64,000 nt of DNA from Okapia johnstoni (GCA_024291935.2 CM044315.1:72460385-72524384); one strand, 5' to 3'; shown: positions 35,813 through 46,860, counted from the stretch's first letter. Notes: a model not told the origin generated them from the sequence alone. Program-made: numbers and translations.

Positions 35813-36504
35813 ATGGTAGCTCTATTTTTGGTTTTCCATAGTGGCTGCACCAGTTTGTATTCCCATCAACAGTGTAGGAGGGTTCCCTTTTGTCTTCACC
35901 TTCTCCAGCATTTGTTATTTGTAGACTTTTTGATGATGGCCATTCTGACTGGTGTGAGGAGGTACCTCATTATAGTTTTGATTTACATGTCTCTGATAAT
36001 TAGTGATGTTGAGCATCTTTTCATGTGCTTTGTGGCCATCTATATGTCTTATTTGGAGAAATGTCTATTTTAGATTTTCTGTTCATTTTTCGATTGGGTT
36101 GTTTGTTTTGTTGTTGTATGAACTGTTTGTATAATTTGGAAATTAAGCCCTTGCTGGTCTAATCATTTGCAAATATTTTTTCCCATTCTATAGGTTGTCT
36201 TTTTGTTTCGTTTATGGTTTCCTTTGGTATGCCAAGGCTTGTAAGTTTGATTAGGTCCCATTTGTTTGTTTTCATTTTTATTTCTGTTGCATTAGGAGAC
36301 TGATCTAAAGAAATACTGATATGATTTATGTCAGAGAATATTTTACCCATGTTTTCTTCTAGGAGTTTTATGGTGTTAATGTCTAAAATGTTTAAATCTT
36401 TAAATCATTTTGAGTTTATTTCTGTGTATGGTGAGAGGTTGTGTTCTAACTTTATTGATTTATATGTGGCTGTCCAACTTTCCCAACACCACTTTTAAAA
36501 AAAA

Positions 36505-36690
36505 TTTGTTCGTTTTTTTAAATTTATTGGACTGTGCTAGGTCTTTCTTGTGGCATGTGGGATCTTTAGCTGCAGTGTGCGAAGTCTTAGTTATGGCATG
36601 TGGGATCCAGCTCCCCTACTGGGGACTGAACCAGGGCCTGCTACATTGGGAGTACAGAGTCTTAGTTGCTAGACCACCAAGGAAATTCTC
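36505..36690 (-). mobile_element. CHR-type SINE inside L1
   Basis: TTATTGGACTGTGCTAGGTC, GGCATGTGGGATC (twice) and head GACCACCAAGGAAATTC. Confidence 0.82.
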
Positions 36691-37400
36691 TAACACTTCT
36701 GTCTTGTATCACATCGTATATTCTTGCTTCCTTTGTTGACAATTAATTGACCGTAGGTGTTTGGGTTTATTTTTGGGCTCTCTGTTCTATTCCATTGATC
36801 CATATGTCTATTTTTGGTGCCAATACCATGCTGTTTTGATTACTGTCGCTTTGTAGTATTATCTGAAGTCTAGGGTGGTTATGCTTCCTGCTTTATTCTT
36901 TTTCTTCAGGATTACTTTGGCAATTCTGGGTCTTTTTTGGTTCCATATAAATTTTAGGATTATTTGTTCTAGTTCTGTGAAAAATGTCGTGGGTAGTTTG
37001 ATAGGGATCCAGCCATTGTCATAGAACTGCCTATTCCTCTTTTCAATTTTGTTAATTTTTGCTTCCTATTTTGGGGACTCTGTTATTAGGGGCATATATG
37101 TTTATAATTATTTCATGCTTTTGCTGGATTAAACTTTTTATCAGTATATAATGCCCTTCTTTGTCTGTTGTTACCTGTTTTGACTTAAAGTATATTTTTT
37201 CCTGACAATTATATAGCCAGTTGAGCTCTATATTGATTGCTCTTTTCTTGAAATATCTTTTTCCAGACTCTACTTTCAACCTCTGCTTCTGTCTCTAAAG
37301 TGAATCTCTTATAGATAGATGATAGATGGATCATATGTTTTTTAATTTAGTTTTCCAATCTTTGCCTTTAAGAGGCTAACTCATTTACATTTAAAGTAAT

Positions 37401-37701
37401 TATTTACTTACTTATTTTTGGCTTTGTTGGGTCTTCATTGCATGGACTTTTTCTCTAATTGAGGGAAGCAGAAGCTACTCTCTAGTTGTGGTTTGTGGGC
37501 TTCTCATTGCAGTGGCTTCTCTTGTTGCAGAGCACAGGCTCTAGGGTCATGGGCTTCAGTAGTTGCAACTCCTGGGCTCTAGAGCACAGCGTCAGTAGTT
37601 GGGGTGCATGGGTTTAGTTTCTCTGCAGCATGTGGGATCTTCCCAGACCAGGGATCGAACCCATGTCTCCTGCCTGGCAGGTAGATTCTTTACCATTGAG
37701 C
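37401..37701 (-). mobile_element. CHR-type SINE, long form
   Basis: TTTTTGGCTTTGTTGGGTC through GGATCGAACCCATGTCTCCT to TTACCATTGAGC. Confidence 0.87.
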
Positions 37702-38505
37702 TTTGTTTTCTTGGGCTCCAAAAATCACTGCAGATGGTGACTACAGTCATGAAATTAAAAGACGCTTGCTCCTTGGATGAGGGCTTTCCTGATAGCTCAG
37801 TTGGTAAAGAATCTGCCTGCAATGCAGAAGACCCCGGTTTGATTCCTGGGTTGGGAAGATCTGCTGGAGAAGGGATAAGCTACCCACTCCAGTATTCTGG
37901 CCTGGAGAATTCCATGGACTGTACAGTCCATGGGGTTGCAAAGAGTCAGACAGAAAGACTGAGCGACTTTCACTTTCCTTTCCCTTGGAAGAAAAGCTAT
38001 GACAAACAGACAGCATATTAAAAAGCAGAGACATTACTTTGCCGACAACAGTCCATCTAGTCAAAGCTGTGGTTTTTCCAGTATGGATGTGAGAGTTGGT
38101 CCATAAAGACAGTTGAGTGGTGAAGAATTGATGCTTTTGAACTGTGGTGTTGGAGAAGACTTGAGAGTCCTTGGACTGCAAGGAGATCAAACCAGTTCAT
38201 CCTAAAGGAAATCAGTCCTGAATATTCATTGGAAGGACTGATACCAAAGCTGAAGCTCCAATAATTTGGTCACCTAATGGGAAAAAGACTCGTTGGAAAA
38301 GACCCTGATGTTGGGAAAGATTGAAGGCAAGAGGAGAAGGGGACAGAGGATGAGATGTTGGATGGCATTACTGACTGGATAGACATGATTTTTAGCAAGG
38401 TCCAGGATATAGTGATGGACAGAGAAGCCTGGAGGACTACAGTCCATACAGTCCCTGGGTTGCAGAGTTGGATGCAACTGAAGCTACTTAGCACAAACGC
38501 ACAAT
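37702..38505 (+). mobile_element. BovB LINE 3' end split by a Bov-tA
   Basis: Sense BovB: TTTTCTTGGGCTCCAAAAAT to 37777, resuming at 37983 and running to about 38505. Frame broken. Confidence 0.9.
37778..37982 (+). mobile_element. Bov-tA SINE nested in BovB
   Basis: GGGCTTTCCTGATAGCTCAG through ACTGAGCGACTTTCACTTTC. Short duplication CCTTGGA at 37771-37777 and 37983-37989. Confidence 0.92.
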
Positions 38506-38694
38506 ATTCAAGTATATTGGGAAATGATCGCCATAATAAGTCCGGTTAACGTCTGTACAAATGCTGTGTCTTTATGGGAACTGAGAGGTCCTTGGTGATT
38601 TTCTGTAATTGTAAAATTATCAGAACCAATATAACATTAGCATTACTGTGTTTTAGGATTTGCATTGAATTATAACATCTTAGTTGGAATAGAC

Positions 38695-38790
38695 TGGTTT
38701 ATTTTATAGTTTAGAAATGACTTAGAGAGGGTCACTGTCTCTTGTTTAATGTCACTCAGTAAGTAAGTAATGGGCCTCAGGAGTTGGAAC
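38695..38790 (-). mobile_element. MIR SINE fragment
   Basis: GACTTAGAGAGGGTCACTGT and GTCACTCAGTAAGTAAGTAA in the reverse MIR order. Confidence 0.6.
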
Positions 38791-38792
38791 AG

Positions 38793-38990
38793 GGAAAGTG
38801 TTAGACACTCAGTCGTGTCCCACTCTTTGCAACTCCATGAACTGTAGCCTTCCAGGCTCTTCTATCCATGGGATTCTCCAGGCAAGATACTGGAGTGGGT
38901 TGCCATTCCCTTCTCCAGGGGAATCTTCCCCACCCAGGAATCAAACCCGAGTCTCCTGCATTGTAGGCAGATTCTTTACTGTCTGAACCA
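38793..38990 (-). mobile_element. Bov-tA SINE
   Basis: GACACTCAGTCGTGTCCCAC through GCAGATTCTTTACTGTCTGA. Confidence 0.88.
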
Positions 38991-39231
38991 GTGGTTGGAG
39001 GCCTTAGCTGAAATTGACTCATCATATAATTTTTCTTTCCAAAGTAGTAGGAGCTTCCGATAACTTTCTGTAGTTATGCCTTAAAATAGTTTCCCTTGTC
39101 TATCCCATGAAGGGTTACTTGAGCAGTAACGTAACTCTTTCTGTGATACAGCTTTTCCATTAGTTATGCAACAGTTATTTCAGGTAAGGTTTCTCAGTTA
39201 ATGTATCCAAACAACACTTTTTAAGTTTCAG

Positions 39232-39356
39232 GCCCCAGAGCTTGTGGTCAACCTGCCAGTTGAATGATGGATAATTACAGAAAGGCATCAAAAACTCCTC
39301 TTGAAAGAATTCCAATTTCTGCTGAAGACTTTAGTTTGCAGCAGGAAAAGAATGAT
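39232..39356 (+). other. possible unannotated exon (weak)
   Basis: A repeat-free stretch with an acceptor-like TTTTTAAGTTTCAG ending at 39231 and a donor-like GAT then GTAAAG at 39357. It holds an ORF from ATG at 39264 that runs open through the putative donor (beginning MMDNYRKASKTPLER). Spliced to exon 2 it would reach a stop quickly, so it could only be leader or uORF sequence. I do not recognise the peptide. It could equally be chance. Confidence 0.25.
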
Positions 39357-39834
39357 GTAAAGACATTAGTCTGGAGTAGATATTCTTTTAATTGTTAGTG
39401 ATTTTAAATGTTTATTAAGTACGTAGCATTGTGGTAGTCATTGATGGTAAGGATTCAAGGAAAGTAGAAGAACATGATGAGAACTAGAAGTAGGAAATGG
39501 ACTGATGTTTAATGATTTACTAAAAATTGTATGGAATACATTCTGAATGCTGTTGTTTTCTATATCAGACCCTTAAATTTGTTAAAAATTCTCTGTATTT
39601 TCTTGTTAATAATTGGTTGTTTAAGGTTAAAATCTCATTTAATACTCATTACTGCATTATAAAAATATAGCCAGGAACTGGAAAGTCTGACGTTTTTATT
39701 TGTTTCAACCAATTTTGCTGAATGTGCACTGGGAGGCAGTGAATCTTATTTTCAAAGCACTATGTTCTCAGAGAGAACTTCATTTCTAGCGACTATAGCT
39801 TTTTGGGCGGAATTTTATACTCGTGATGCATGCA

Positions 39835-40031
39835 TGCTAAGTTGCTTCAGTTGTGTCCAACTCTTTGGACTGTAGTCCTCCAGGCTCCTCTGTGCATGGG
39901 GTTCTCCAGATAAGAATACTGGAGTGGGTTGCCATTTCCTTCTCTAGGGGATATTCCTGACCCGGGGATCAAACTTGAGTCTCCTGAATTGGCAGGTGGG
40001 TTCTTTACCACTAGCGCCAACTGGGAAGCCA
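39835..40031 (-). mobile_element. Bov-tA SINE
   Basis: GCTAAGTTGCTTCAGTTGTG through CACTAGCGCCAACTGGGAAG. Confidence 0.88.
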
Positions 40032-40959
40032 TATTGTTGATAGCTTAAAAGAAAAAGTTAAAAATAGCTATTTTGCTGTCAAATTACCTCAGCTTTTTTT
40101 GGAAGCAAGAGGACATTTGCCACTCAGAAAAAGTGGGGAAGATCAGAAAGTAACTAAGGTATGTTTTTTAATAACACATTATTCCTATTGAAAATGTAAA
40201 TGTTGTTTCAGTTATGTGAAACAGATTGCTCACTTAAAGTGAAACCTGGCAGTTTTTGAGTCTTTTAACTCCTTGGTTGCATTTATCTATATTCAGTAGA
40301 TTGATTTTTTAAAAAATTTTTGTAGCTTTTATTTATACATACAAACTTGATTTATAGAGGTTTTTCTGTTCTTATTTTCTTTTTGAGTAGAGGAATAGTG
40401 TGTCTAAAAAGTTTTATAAACAGAATTGTGGATCACCTTTGCTATATCAGTTCTTTATTGTTTAGGCTTTTGTCAGTAAGATGACATCGACAAAATTATT
40501 AGAGTTGTTATCATAGAATAGCAAAAGAAAATTTAAAATAATTTGGTTACTGGATAAGATTAAGCTAGTAATTTAGAATAGAGCCTGTTTTTATTTTTAA
40601 AATTAGGAACCTGCAGCAGTTTCTACAAGAAATTATATATATTTGACAACTGTTTTGACAGGTATGTAAAAAAACTTTATCAAGAATAATAAAAGAAAAA
40701 TGTATTAAATAAATTTAAATATTAAGAATCCAGGAGCAAAAACATTCTTTTATAGGTAAAGTGCTGTATTTCCAGCTTTTTACTGGAAAATGATGTTAGT
40801 GAAAAAAGAAATTAATGGTGAAAATCTAATATGGCTTTGGCTTAAGTTTTAATTAATTCCTATAGACTAATTTAGAGACAGAGGGACAACCATGTGAGGA
40901 CACAGGAGGGAAAAAGAAAAAAAAAGAATAATTTAAAAAGAAAAGCCTAGTAAAATTTT
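40032..40959. other. intron 1, nothing identified
   Basis: AT-rich, no repeat or exon-like frame recognised. Confidence 0.5.
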
Positions 40960-41110
40960 TAAATTGAAATATATTTTATTTACAATATTAGTTTCAGGTG
41001 TGCAGCATAGTGATTCAATGTTTTTAGAGATTATACTCCATTGAAAGCTATCACAAGATAATGGCTGTCATTTCCTGTGCTATACAATACGTCCTTATTG
41101 CTTATCTACC
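40960..41110 (-). mobile_element. antisense L1 3'UTR fragment
   Basis: TTAGTTTCAGGTGTGCAGCA and CCTGTGCTATACAATACGTC. Confidence 0.72.
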
Positions 41111-41227
41111 TAGTAGGTTTCTAAAATAAAAGATAATATTAATCTGAACAGAGATGGAGACAGAGAACGTAGAGGACTGTACTACAACAGGAATTATAAA
41201 AGCTAGGTCCAAGTAGGTTTGTAGATA

Positions 41228-41438
41228 TTAGTAATCCCAGGTGGCTCAGTGGTAAAGAATCTGCCTGCCAGTGCAGGAGACCGGAGACTCAGGTTCGATC
41301 CCTGAGTGGGGAAGATTGCTTGGAGGAGGAAATGGCAACCCACTCCAATATTCTTGCCAGGAAAATGCCATGGACAGAGGAGCCTGGCAGGCTACAGTCT
41401 GTGGGGTTGAGTCGGACACAACTGAGCATGCACGCACA
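41228..41438 (+). mobile_element. Bov-tA SINE
   Basis: Head AATCCCAGGTGGCTCAGTGG, B-box GGTTCGATCCC, end GAGTCGGACACAACTGAGCA. Confidence 0.9.
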
Positions 41439-42021
41439 CCAAGTTGAGTAAGATGTTTCAGTGAAGACATAACTGGGTAAGTTTAATTTCTTTCTTTATT
41501 TTGGAAATACGCTTGGACATAAACATAGATAGTTTAGAGTAAATAAAATGTGTTCTGATCTTTTGAATTTAGATAGTTTTTTTGTTTTAAAATGATGTAT
41601 AGTTATATGATTAGAGGTGTTTGACTGCCCAAATTTGTTATTTAATGAATTAACCAAGTAAAATCAAAATTGCTATATGCAGTTTGCTTTTGGTGACTAA
41701 TTTTTATTCATGTTTTTAATCTTTGTTTAGAGGCGTAAATTTAAGTATCATTTTAAGGCATATAGGACAAACTAAAAAGTGAAAAAAAAATCCTGATTTC
41801 CATAATACATAGTATACAAGCTATTTTTCATATAGAGGGGCTATAAAATGTAGTATTTTCATTTGTTTATAGTTTTTACTCTGTGGTAAAAGTGTAATAG
41901 TTCTTTTAATATTTTAGAAAAAATTAGTTCTTACTTTTTGTTCATTATTACTATCTTTTTGTAAACATTATTATTCTTTTAGAGCAGTTTTAGTTTCAAC
42001 GTAGAGTTGGGCAGAAAATAC

Positions 42022-42165
42022 ATTGTTGTTGTTCAGTTGCTCAGTCATGTCCGACTCTTTGTGACCCCATAGACTGCAGCACACCAGGCTTCCTTGTCCT
42101 CCACCATCTCCTGGAACTTGCTCAAACTCATGTCCATTGGGTTGGTGATGCCATCCAACCATGGT
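42022..42165 (-). mobile_element. BovB LINE 3' end, short
   Basis: TTGTTGTTGTTCAGTTGCTC (AAC tail reversed) through ATGCCATCCAACCATGG. Confidence 0.87.
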
Positions 42166-42180
42166 GCCCATGTAAGTCCC

Positions 42181-42229
42181 TTCCCCCACATAGGAATAGC
42201 TTCCCCCACATAGGAATAGCTTCCCCCAC
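42181..42229. repeat. 20-bp tandem repeat, ~2.5 copies
   Basis: Unit TTCCCCCACATAGGAATAGC, two exact copies followed by a partial third. Arose in old L1 sequence beside the BovB insertion. Confidence 0.95.
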
Positions 42230-42615
42230 TATCAACATCCCTGCACCAGAATGGTACATTTGTTATAATCGATGAACCTACACTGACACATAATTATCAT
42301 CCAAAGTCATAGTTTACCTTAGAGTTCAGTCTTAAAGATATCCATTCTGTGGCTTTTGACAAATGTATAATGACATATATCCACCATTATATCATCATGC
42401 AGAATATTTCTATCATTTTTAAACTCTGAGTTCCCGTTGGTTTTTTAAAATTTTCTTACCTCAGAAGATTTTATTAAACTCCTTTGTTCTTTGGAGATGG
42501 AAAAAGTCTGTTGACATTGATTCCCCATGTTTAAAGGGTCAAATTAGAAGTAGATTAATGATATAAACAGGTAGTGTTTAGTAGGAAAGTCATGTGGGAA
42601 AGATTTTACCACCTA

Positions 42616-42822
42616 TGTGTGTGTTTAGTCGCTAAGTCATGTCTGACTCTTTGCAGCCCCATGGACTGCAGCATCCCAGGCTTCCCTGTCCTTCACTATC
42701 TCCCGGAGTTTGCTCAGATTCATGTCTATTGAGTTAATGATGCTATTTAACCATTTCATCCTGTGCCATTCCCTTCTTTTGCTGTAAGTCTTTCCCAGAA
42801 TCAGAGTCTTTTCCAATTTGTT
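42616..42822 (-). mobile_element. BovB LINE 3' end
   Basis: TTTAGTCGCTAAGTCATGTC through CAGAATCAGAGTCTTTTCC. Ends about 350 bp before TUT4 exon 2. Confidence 0.88.
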
Positions 42823-43175
42823 GTGTTATTTTTGCTCCATTTTCTTTTAGGTTAATTGTGGTAAATCAGTTGCAAGTTTTATTTCCCTTTTAGTTGAAAT
42901 GCTTAATGTAAAACAGCATTTTACTTCTAAAGTTCCCATGTTTTGATGTCATTTGCCAGAATTACATTAGAACCTCCTTTATGGGCATTTTGCTGTTATT
43001 TACTAAGTGGGCATTAACCCTTTCTCATACTGTTTTCAGAGTTTAAAATTTTTTACTATTCAGTTTTGTAAGTACATTGTAAAAGCTTTTTTTATGTCTA
43101 ACCAATTTTTTAAAAATGATTTTTGCATTTTAAATAACAGATTTTGCTTTTTTTGTTTTTTTCTTAACCCAATAG

Positions 43176-43264
43176 TTTGCTTGCCTAAACTGGATTTGAA
43201 GTTATTCAAACTACTGGAGATCTGCCACATTACAATATCATAGAAAGAAGCAGGTTTTCAAATA
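43176..43264 (+). other. TUT4: TUT4 exon 2, 5' untranslated part
   Basis: The acceptor is a long pyrimidine tract (43144-43170) ending in AATAG at 43171-43175. The leader continues 89 nt to the ATG. TAG at 43241-43243 is in frame with that ATG, which fixes it as the first possible start of the frame within this exon. Confidence 0.8.
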
Positions 43265-44051
43265 ATGGAAGAGTCTAAGACCTCTGAAAATGAAAATCAT
43301 GAACCAAAGAAGAATGCTTGGGCTCTTTCTGAAGAAAGCAAAGCAGTTAAAGTTATAACTAATCAAACTTTGAAAGCTAAAAATGATAAATCCATAAAAG
43401 AAATTGGGACCAACTCTCCAAATAGGAATAGTAGTAAAAAAAATAAGCAAAATGATATTTGTATAGAAAAAACAGAAGTTAAATCATGTAAAGTAAATGC
43501 TGCCATTGTTCCAGGTAAAGACTTGGGATTAGTCCTTCGAGATCAAAGTCACTGCAAAGCAAAAAAATCACCTAGTTCACCAGTGAAAGCAGAAAAGTTA
43601 CCTGTTTCTCAGGCAAAAGTAGAAAGGGCATCCAGTTTACAGGCAAAAACAGAAAAACCATCAAAGTCACCTAATTCACCAGTGAAAACAGAAAAGACAC
43701 CCAGTTTACCGGCAATAGTAGCAGAAAAGACACTTAATTCACAGAGGAAAGCAGAAAAAGCACCTGGTTCTCAGATGAAATCAGAAAAGGTACCCAGCCT
43801 GCCAGCAGAAGCTGAGAAAGTACCCAATTTACTGTTGAAAGAAAACATGAGACAGACAGAATTACAGCACATTGGAAAAAAAATTCCAAGTTCCTTTACT
43901 TCTCTGGATAAAGTGAATATTGGTGTTGCAGAAGAAGAAAAATCTGCTATGGAAAACTCACAACGATCTCAGAAGCAGCAAACATGTACAGATAATACTG
44001 GTGATTCTGATGATAGTGCTTCAGGAACTGAAGACATACCAGATGATTTGA
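43265..44051 (+). CDS. TUT4: TUT4 (terminal uridylyltransferase 4), coding exon 2, residues 1-262 plus one base
   Basis: This exon encodes the N-terminus of TUT4/ZCCHC11, the cytoplasmic enzyme that adds uridines to RNA 3' ends, including LIN28-bound pre-let-7, deadenylated mRNAs and LINE-1 RNA. Recognition rests on the N-terminus MEESKT, the core EKTEVKSCKVNAA, the segment GKDLGLVLRDQSHCKAK and the acidic end TGDSDDSASG. The start has a good Kozak context (A at -3, G at +4). The region is lysine/serine-rich and predicted disordered, with no catalytic motif. Residues about 100-192 are a degenerate repeat of S-x-x-x-K-x-E-K-x-P units. The donor is strong (A then GTAAGT at 44052). The exon ends in phase 1, and the codon is completed by exon 3. 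The rest of the enzyme lies outside the window. Confidence 0.95.
43562..43840 (+). repeat. TUT4: degenerate coding repeat in TUT4 exon 2
   Basis: Codes residues 100-192 as about eight units built on S-x-x-x-K-x-E-K-x-P (SPVKAEKLP, SQAKVERAS, LQAKTEKPS, SPVKTEKTP, QRKAEKAP, QMKSEKVP, PAEAEKVP). Unit length varies from 9 to 14 residues. Confidence 0.8.
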
Positions 44052-44505
44052 GTAAGTAAAACTTAGATTGTCCCACAAGTCACATTTTTGGAGAGATTTT
44101 TTAGTATTAATGTTCTTTAAATTTTTTCCTAGTCTGATTTTAACAATTTTAACTATGAAAAAGACATTCTTTAGATGGAAAAAACATTTATTATGATAGG
44201 ACAAAGCTTGTGAAAATATGAATTTAGTGGTTTCTGTAGTTGGTATACATACAGACACATATACTCTTTTTAAATGGTCCTGGTAATACAATGCCCATTC
44301 ATTCACCAAACATGTATGCATGTATTGAGTTCCTATTATATGTGGTTCATGTATTTACAATGAAAAACCAAAAGAACACAGCCCCAGGTCTCAAGGAAGC
44401 TTCTAGTTAGGTGAAGGTATTGCTGATAAGTAAGGTGGTAATTTAGTTCAGTGCCAAAAACTAAGAATTGAGAAAGTACATGATTTGAGGTATTTAGACT
44501 TTTGG
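44052..44505. other. TUT4 intron 2 start, nothing identified
   Basis: AT-rich unique DNA after the exon 2 donor. Confidence 0.6.
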
Positions 44506-44720
44506 AGCTTCCCTGGTGGCTCAGTGGTAAAGAATCTGCCTGCCAGTGCAGGAGACACAGGTTCATTCCCTGGGTTGGAAAGATCCCCTGGAGAAGGAAA
44601 TGGTAACCCACTCCAGTATTCTTGCCTGGGAAATCCCATGGACAGAGGAGCCTGGCAGGCTGTTAGAGTTCATGGGTTGGCAAAAGAGTCAGATACAACT
44701 TAGTAACTAAACATCAACAA
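44506..44720 (+). mobile_element. Bov-tA SINE
   Basis: GAGCTTCCCTGGTGGCTCAG through GATACAACTTAGTAACTAAA. Flanks resemble an imperfect duplication TTTAGACTTT. Confidence 0.92.
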
Positions 44721-45639
44721 CTTTAGACTTTGGGTTGAGAAAAGGTGTGATGCAAATGTGAGACTGCAAGTGTGACCGAGATTCATTATGACTGAAACAA
44801 GAATTTGAGGAATGTGGCAAAAGATGGAGCTGAAAAAGGCACACAAGAATTGGAGAGAAAGGGGCCTTTAGGATATGTTAGGACTTTATGGGTGTTTTGA
44901 GAAGCCACTAAAGAGGTAGCACTGTGATCACATATATGTGTGTGTCTATTTTTGGGGATACAATGCAGCAAATTCTTTGACAGGAACAAAACTGGAAACA
45001 GAGATTTGTTAGGACACTGTTGCAATTTACTTGAGAACTATCAGTGTAAAATTAATTTTCTAATGGGATCTTGATATTAGCTTTAATTAATTGCTTATAA
45101 ATATTGTCCATGTCTCTTGAGTAATATTAATTTTGTTGAAATTAATGAACTTTCCCTGGCAGTCTTTTTTCCTGATGTTTCTGTGGCTAAAAGAATAAAA
45201 CCTTTTCTTGATGTATAAATAGAAAAAGCTATTTTTAGGTCATTATTTACCACTCTTTGAGAAATGCTAATAGAGTTCAGAAATAGCTTCTTTTTGTTTC
45301 TAGTGGTACATAGATAATGGTTTATTTACAGACCTTTTTTTTTTTTTTTTTAAATTTAGTAGAGGTACCTATATGTATGTAAGAAAAAAATACTAATACT
45401 TTTATAGATATAGCTTAGGACAAGGCCCCAAAAAGTAAGTCAAATTAAAGACAATATCAAATAAATAATAGTACTGGAAGTTTTTGGATATGGCAAATCT
45501 AAGCATGATAGTATGTGACTAAAGTTGGGAAATACTGGTGTATGAGATCATTTACAAGGGTCTGATCACTTTAACTAGTTAAAGCTATGATTTAAAGATT
45601 TTTTTTTTTTTAAGGTGACAAAATAAAGTGACAGAGTGA
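44721..45639. other. intron 2, nothing identified
   Basis: AT-rich; poly-T run at about 45337-45350. Confidence 0.5.
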
Positions 45640-45905
45640 AGCAGTTAAACTAGTGAGCTAGTAATTTTATTCCACCTGGAGTAAAATTTCATAGGTTTTG
45701 AATCTTATCTTCCTCACTTAAGAGCTTTGTGATCTTGGATAAGCTGCCTATCCTTTACAACATATTTTCAGTTTCCTCATTTTTTTAAAAAGTGGAGGTG
45801 CTGCTGCCTTTGTTATAAAGGTTAAGTGAAATAATTCATAGAATGTTTCATGTAGTCCCTGACACAGTAGGCACAATGGCAGTGAATATCCTTTGTTATT
45901 ATTAT
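45640..45905 (+). mobile_element. MIR SINE, diverged
   Basis: MIR order: TTGTGATCTTGGATAAGCTG, TCAGTTTCCTCATTTTTTTA, ACACAGTAGGCACAATG. Confidence 0.7.
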
Positions 45906-46339
45906 TTCTCCAATTAAGTGCAGTTTTGTTATTTGTTAATGTGGAAAACAAGTTGAACTAGCTTAAGAAGCTAGTAGACCGAGTAGAGGTCCTTTTGGGA
46001 GACTTGTTTTAACAAATAAGGATGAGTTATAGTAATCATTTCATAATTAAGGGCTTAAAGAATTCTCTTCAATATATAGAATATTGGCCTTGAAGTCATG
46101 TTGATACATAATTATGTAGCACTTTTTTTCTGTTTTGTAAATTAACTTTTTACATAGATTTCCCCTTTGTAAATTAAATAGAATAAAATCTCTTTGTCTA
46201 GGTAATTGTCTATTTGGACTTAACATAGTTTATAGAATTTTGATTAATCTCAGGCCCACCTGATTAGAGAATTAGTTTTCACTAGGTCCAACTTTGGCTC
46301 CTATCTAGCACTTACACAATTTCTCCTTTTGCCATTCAT

Positions 46340-46690
46340 AAATTAAAAAAATATTTTGAGTGATATCTGCTATGTGCCAGTTACTGATCTAGTCGCTGAG
46401 AATATAACAATGAACAAAACAGGTAATACTACACATATGGAGTTAATATTCTAGTGGGAGGAAATAGATGACAAACATAGTAAGTAACAGAAGTATGTAA
46501 TAAGTTAGATGGTGATAAATATTATAAATAAAATAGGAAAGGTCATAAAGAATGAAAGAATGATGCTGCTGTGTCTGGTGGTGGTGTTTCACATTTAAAT
46601 TGTCACTGAGAAGGTGACATTAGAGCAAATATTTGAAGGTAAGAGGTGAGAGAGTGCGCCTGGTAAATATTTGAAGGGAGAATATTCTAG
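46340..46690. mobile_element. ancient mammalian repeat, family not assigned
   Basis: Common old-repeat wording: TGCTATGTGCCAGTTACTGA, AATATAACAATGAACAAAAC, ACTGAGAAGGTGACATTAGA. Related diverged copies at about 47960-48250 and 57340-57850. Confidence 0.5.
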
Positions 46691-46692
46691 AT

Positions 46693-46860
46693 CTGGGCTT
46701 CTCAAACTTTAATGTGTGTAGGAATCACTTGGGAAGTGTATTAAAATTCAGATTCTTGGGCTCCATTCTCTGGGATTTTTTATTTAGAAAGTTAAGAGTC
46801 TGAGATGCTGGATTTCTAACAAGCTCCTGAATGAAACTGCTGCTGCTGGTGGTCAGGATC
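46693..46860. mobile_element. MER5A-like hAT element
   Basis: GGGCTTCTCAAACTTTAATG, GGAATCACTTGGGAAGTGTA, AGATTCTTGGGCTCCATTCT match the MER5A layout. Confidence 0.7.

Larger units (their letters stand above)
32535..37400 (-). mobile_element. antisense L1 hosting two BovB insertions and a SINE
   Basis: One L1 read in reverse: 3'UTR at 32535-32974, ORF2 at 33948-34159, 35824-36504 and 36691-37400 (for example TTTGGTGCCAATACCATGC). The gaps are later insertions whose target duplications match the L1 on each side. Confidence 0.82.
41955..42440 (-). mobile_element. old antisense L1 split by a BovB end
   Basis: GTTTTAGTTTCAACGTAGAG before, and ATAATCGATGAACCTACACT and TTGACAAATGTATAATGACA after the BovB piece: typical reverse L1M sequence. 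Confidence 0.68.
16331..43175 (+). other. TUT4: TUT4 intron 1
   Basis: Runs from the exon 1 donor to the exon 2 acceptor. The first 2.4 kb are almost free of repeats, which suits a promoter-proximal region. From 18.7 kb on it is mostly transposable-element DNA: antisense L1 (20.8-24.0, 28.8-37.4 and 41.0-42.4 kb), BovB in both orientations, Bov-tA/Bov-A2 and CHR SINEs. An additional 5' leader exon inside it cannot be excluded (see 39232-39356). Confidence 0.75.

Noticed and set aside
42181..42229. Possible CRISPR-like repeat
   Set aside because: Units are directly abutting with no spacers, in mammalian DNA.
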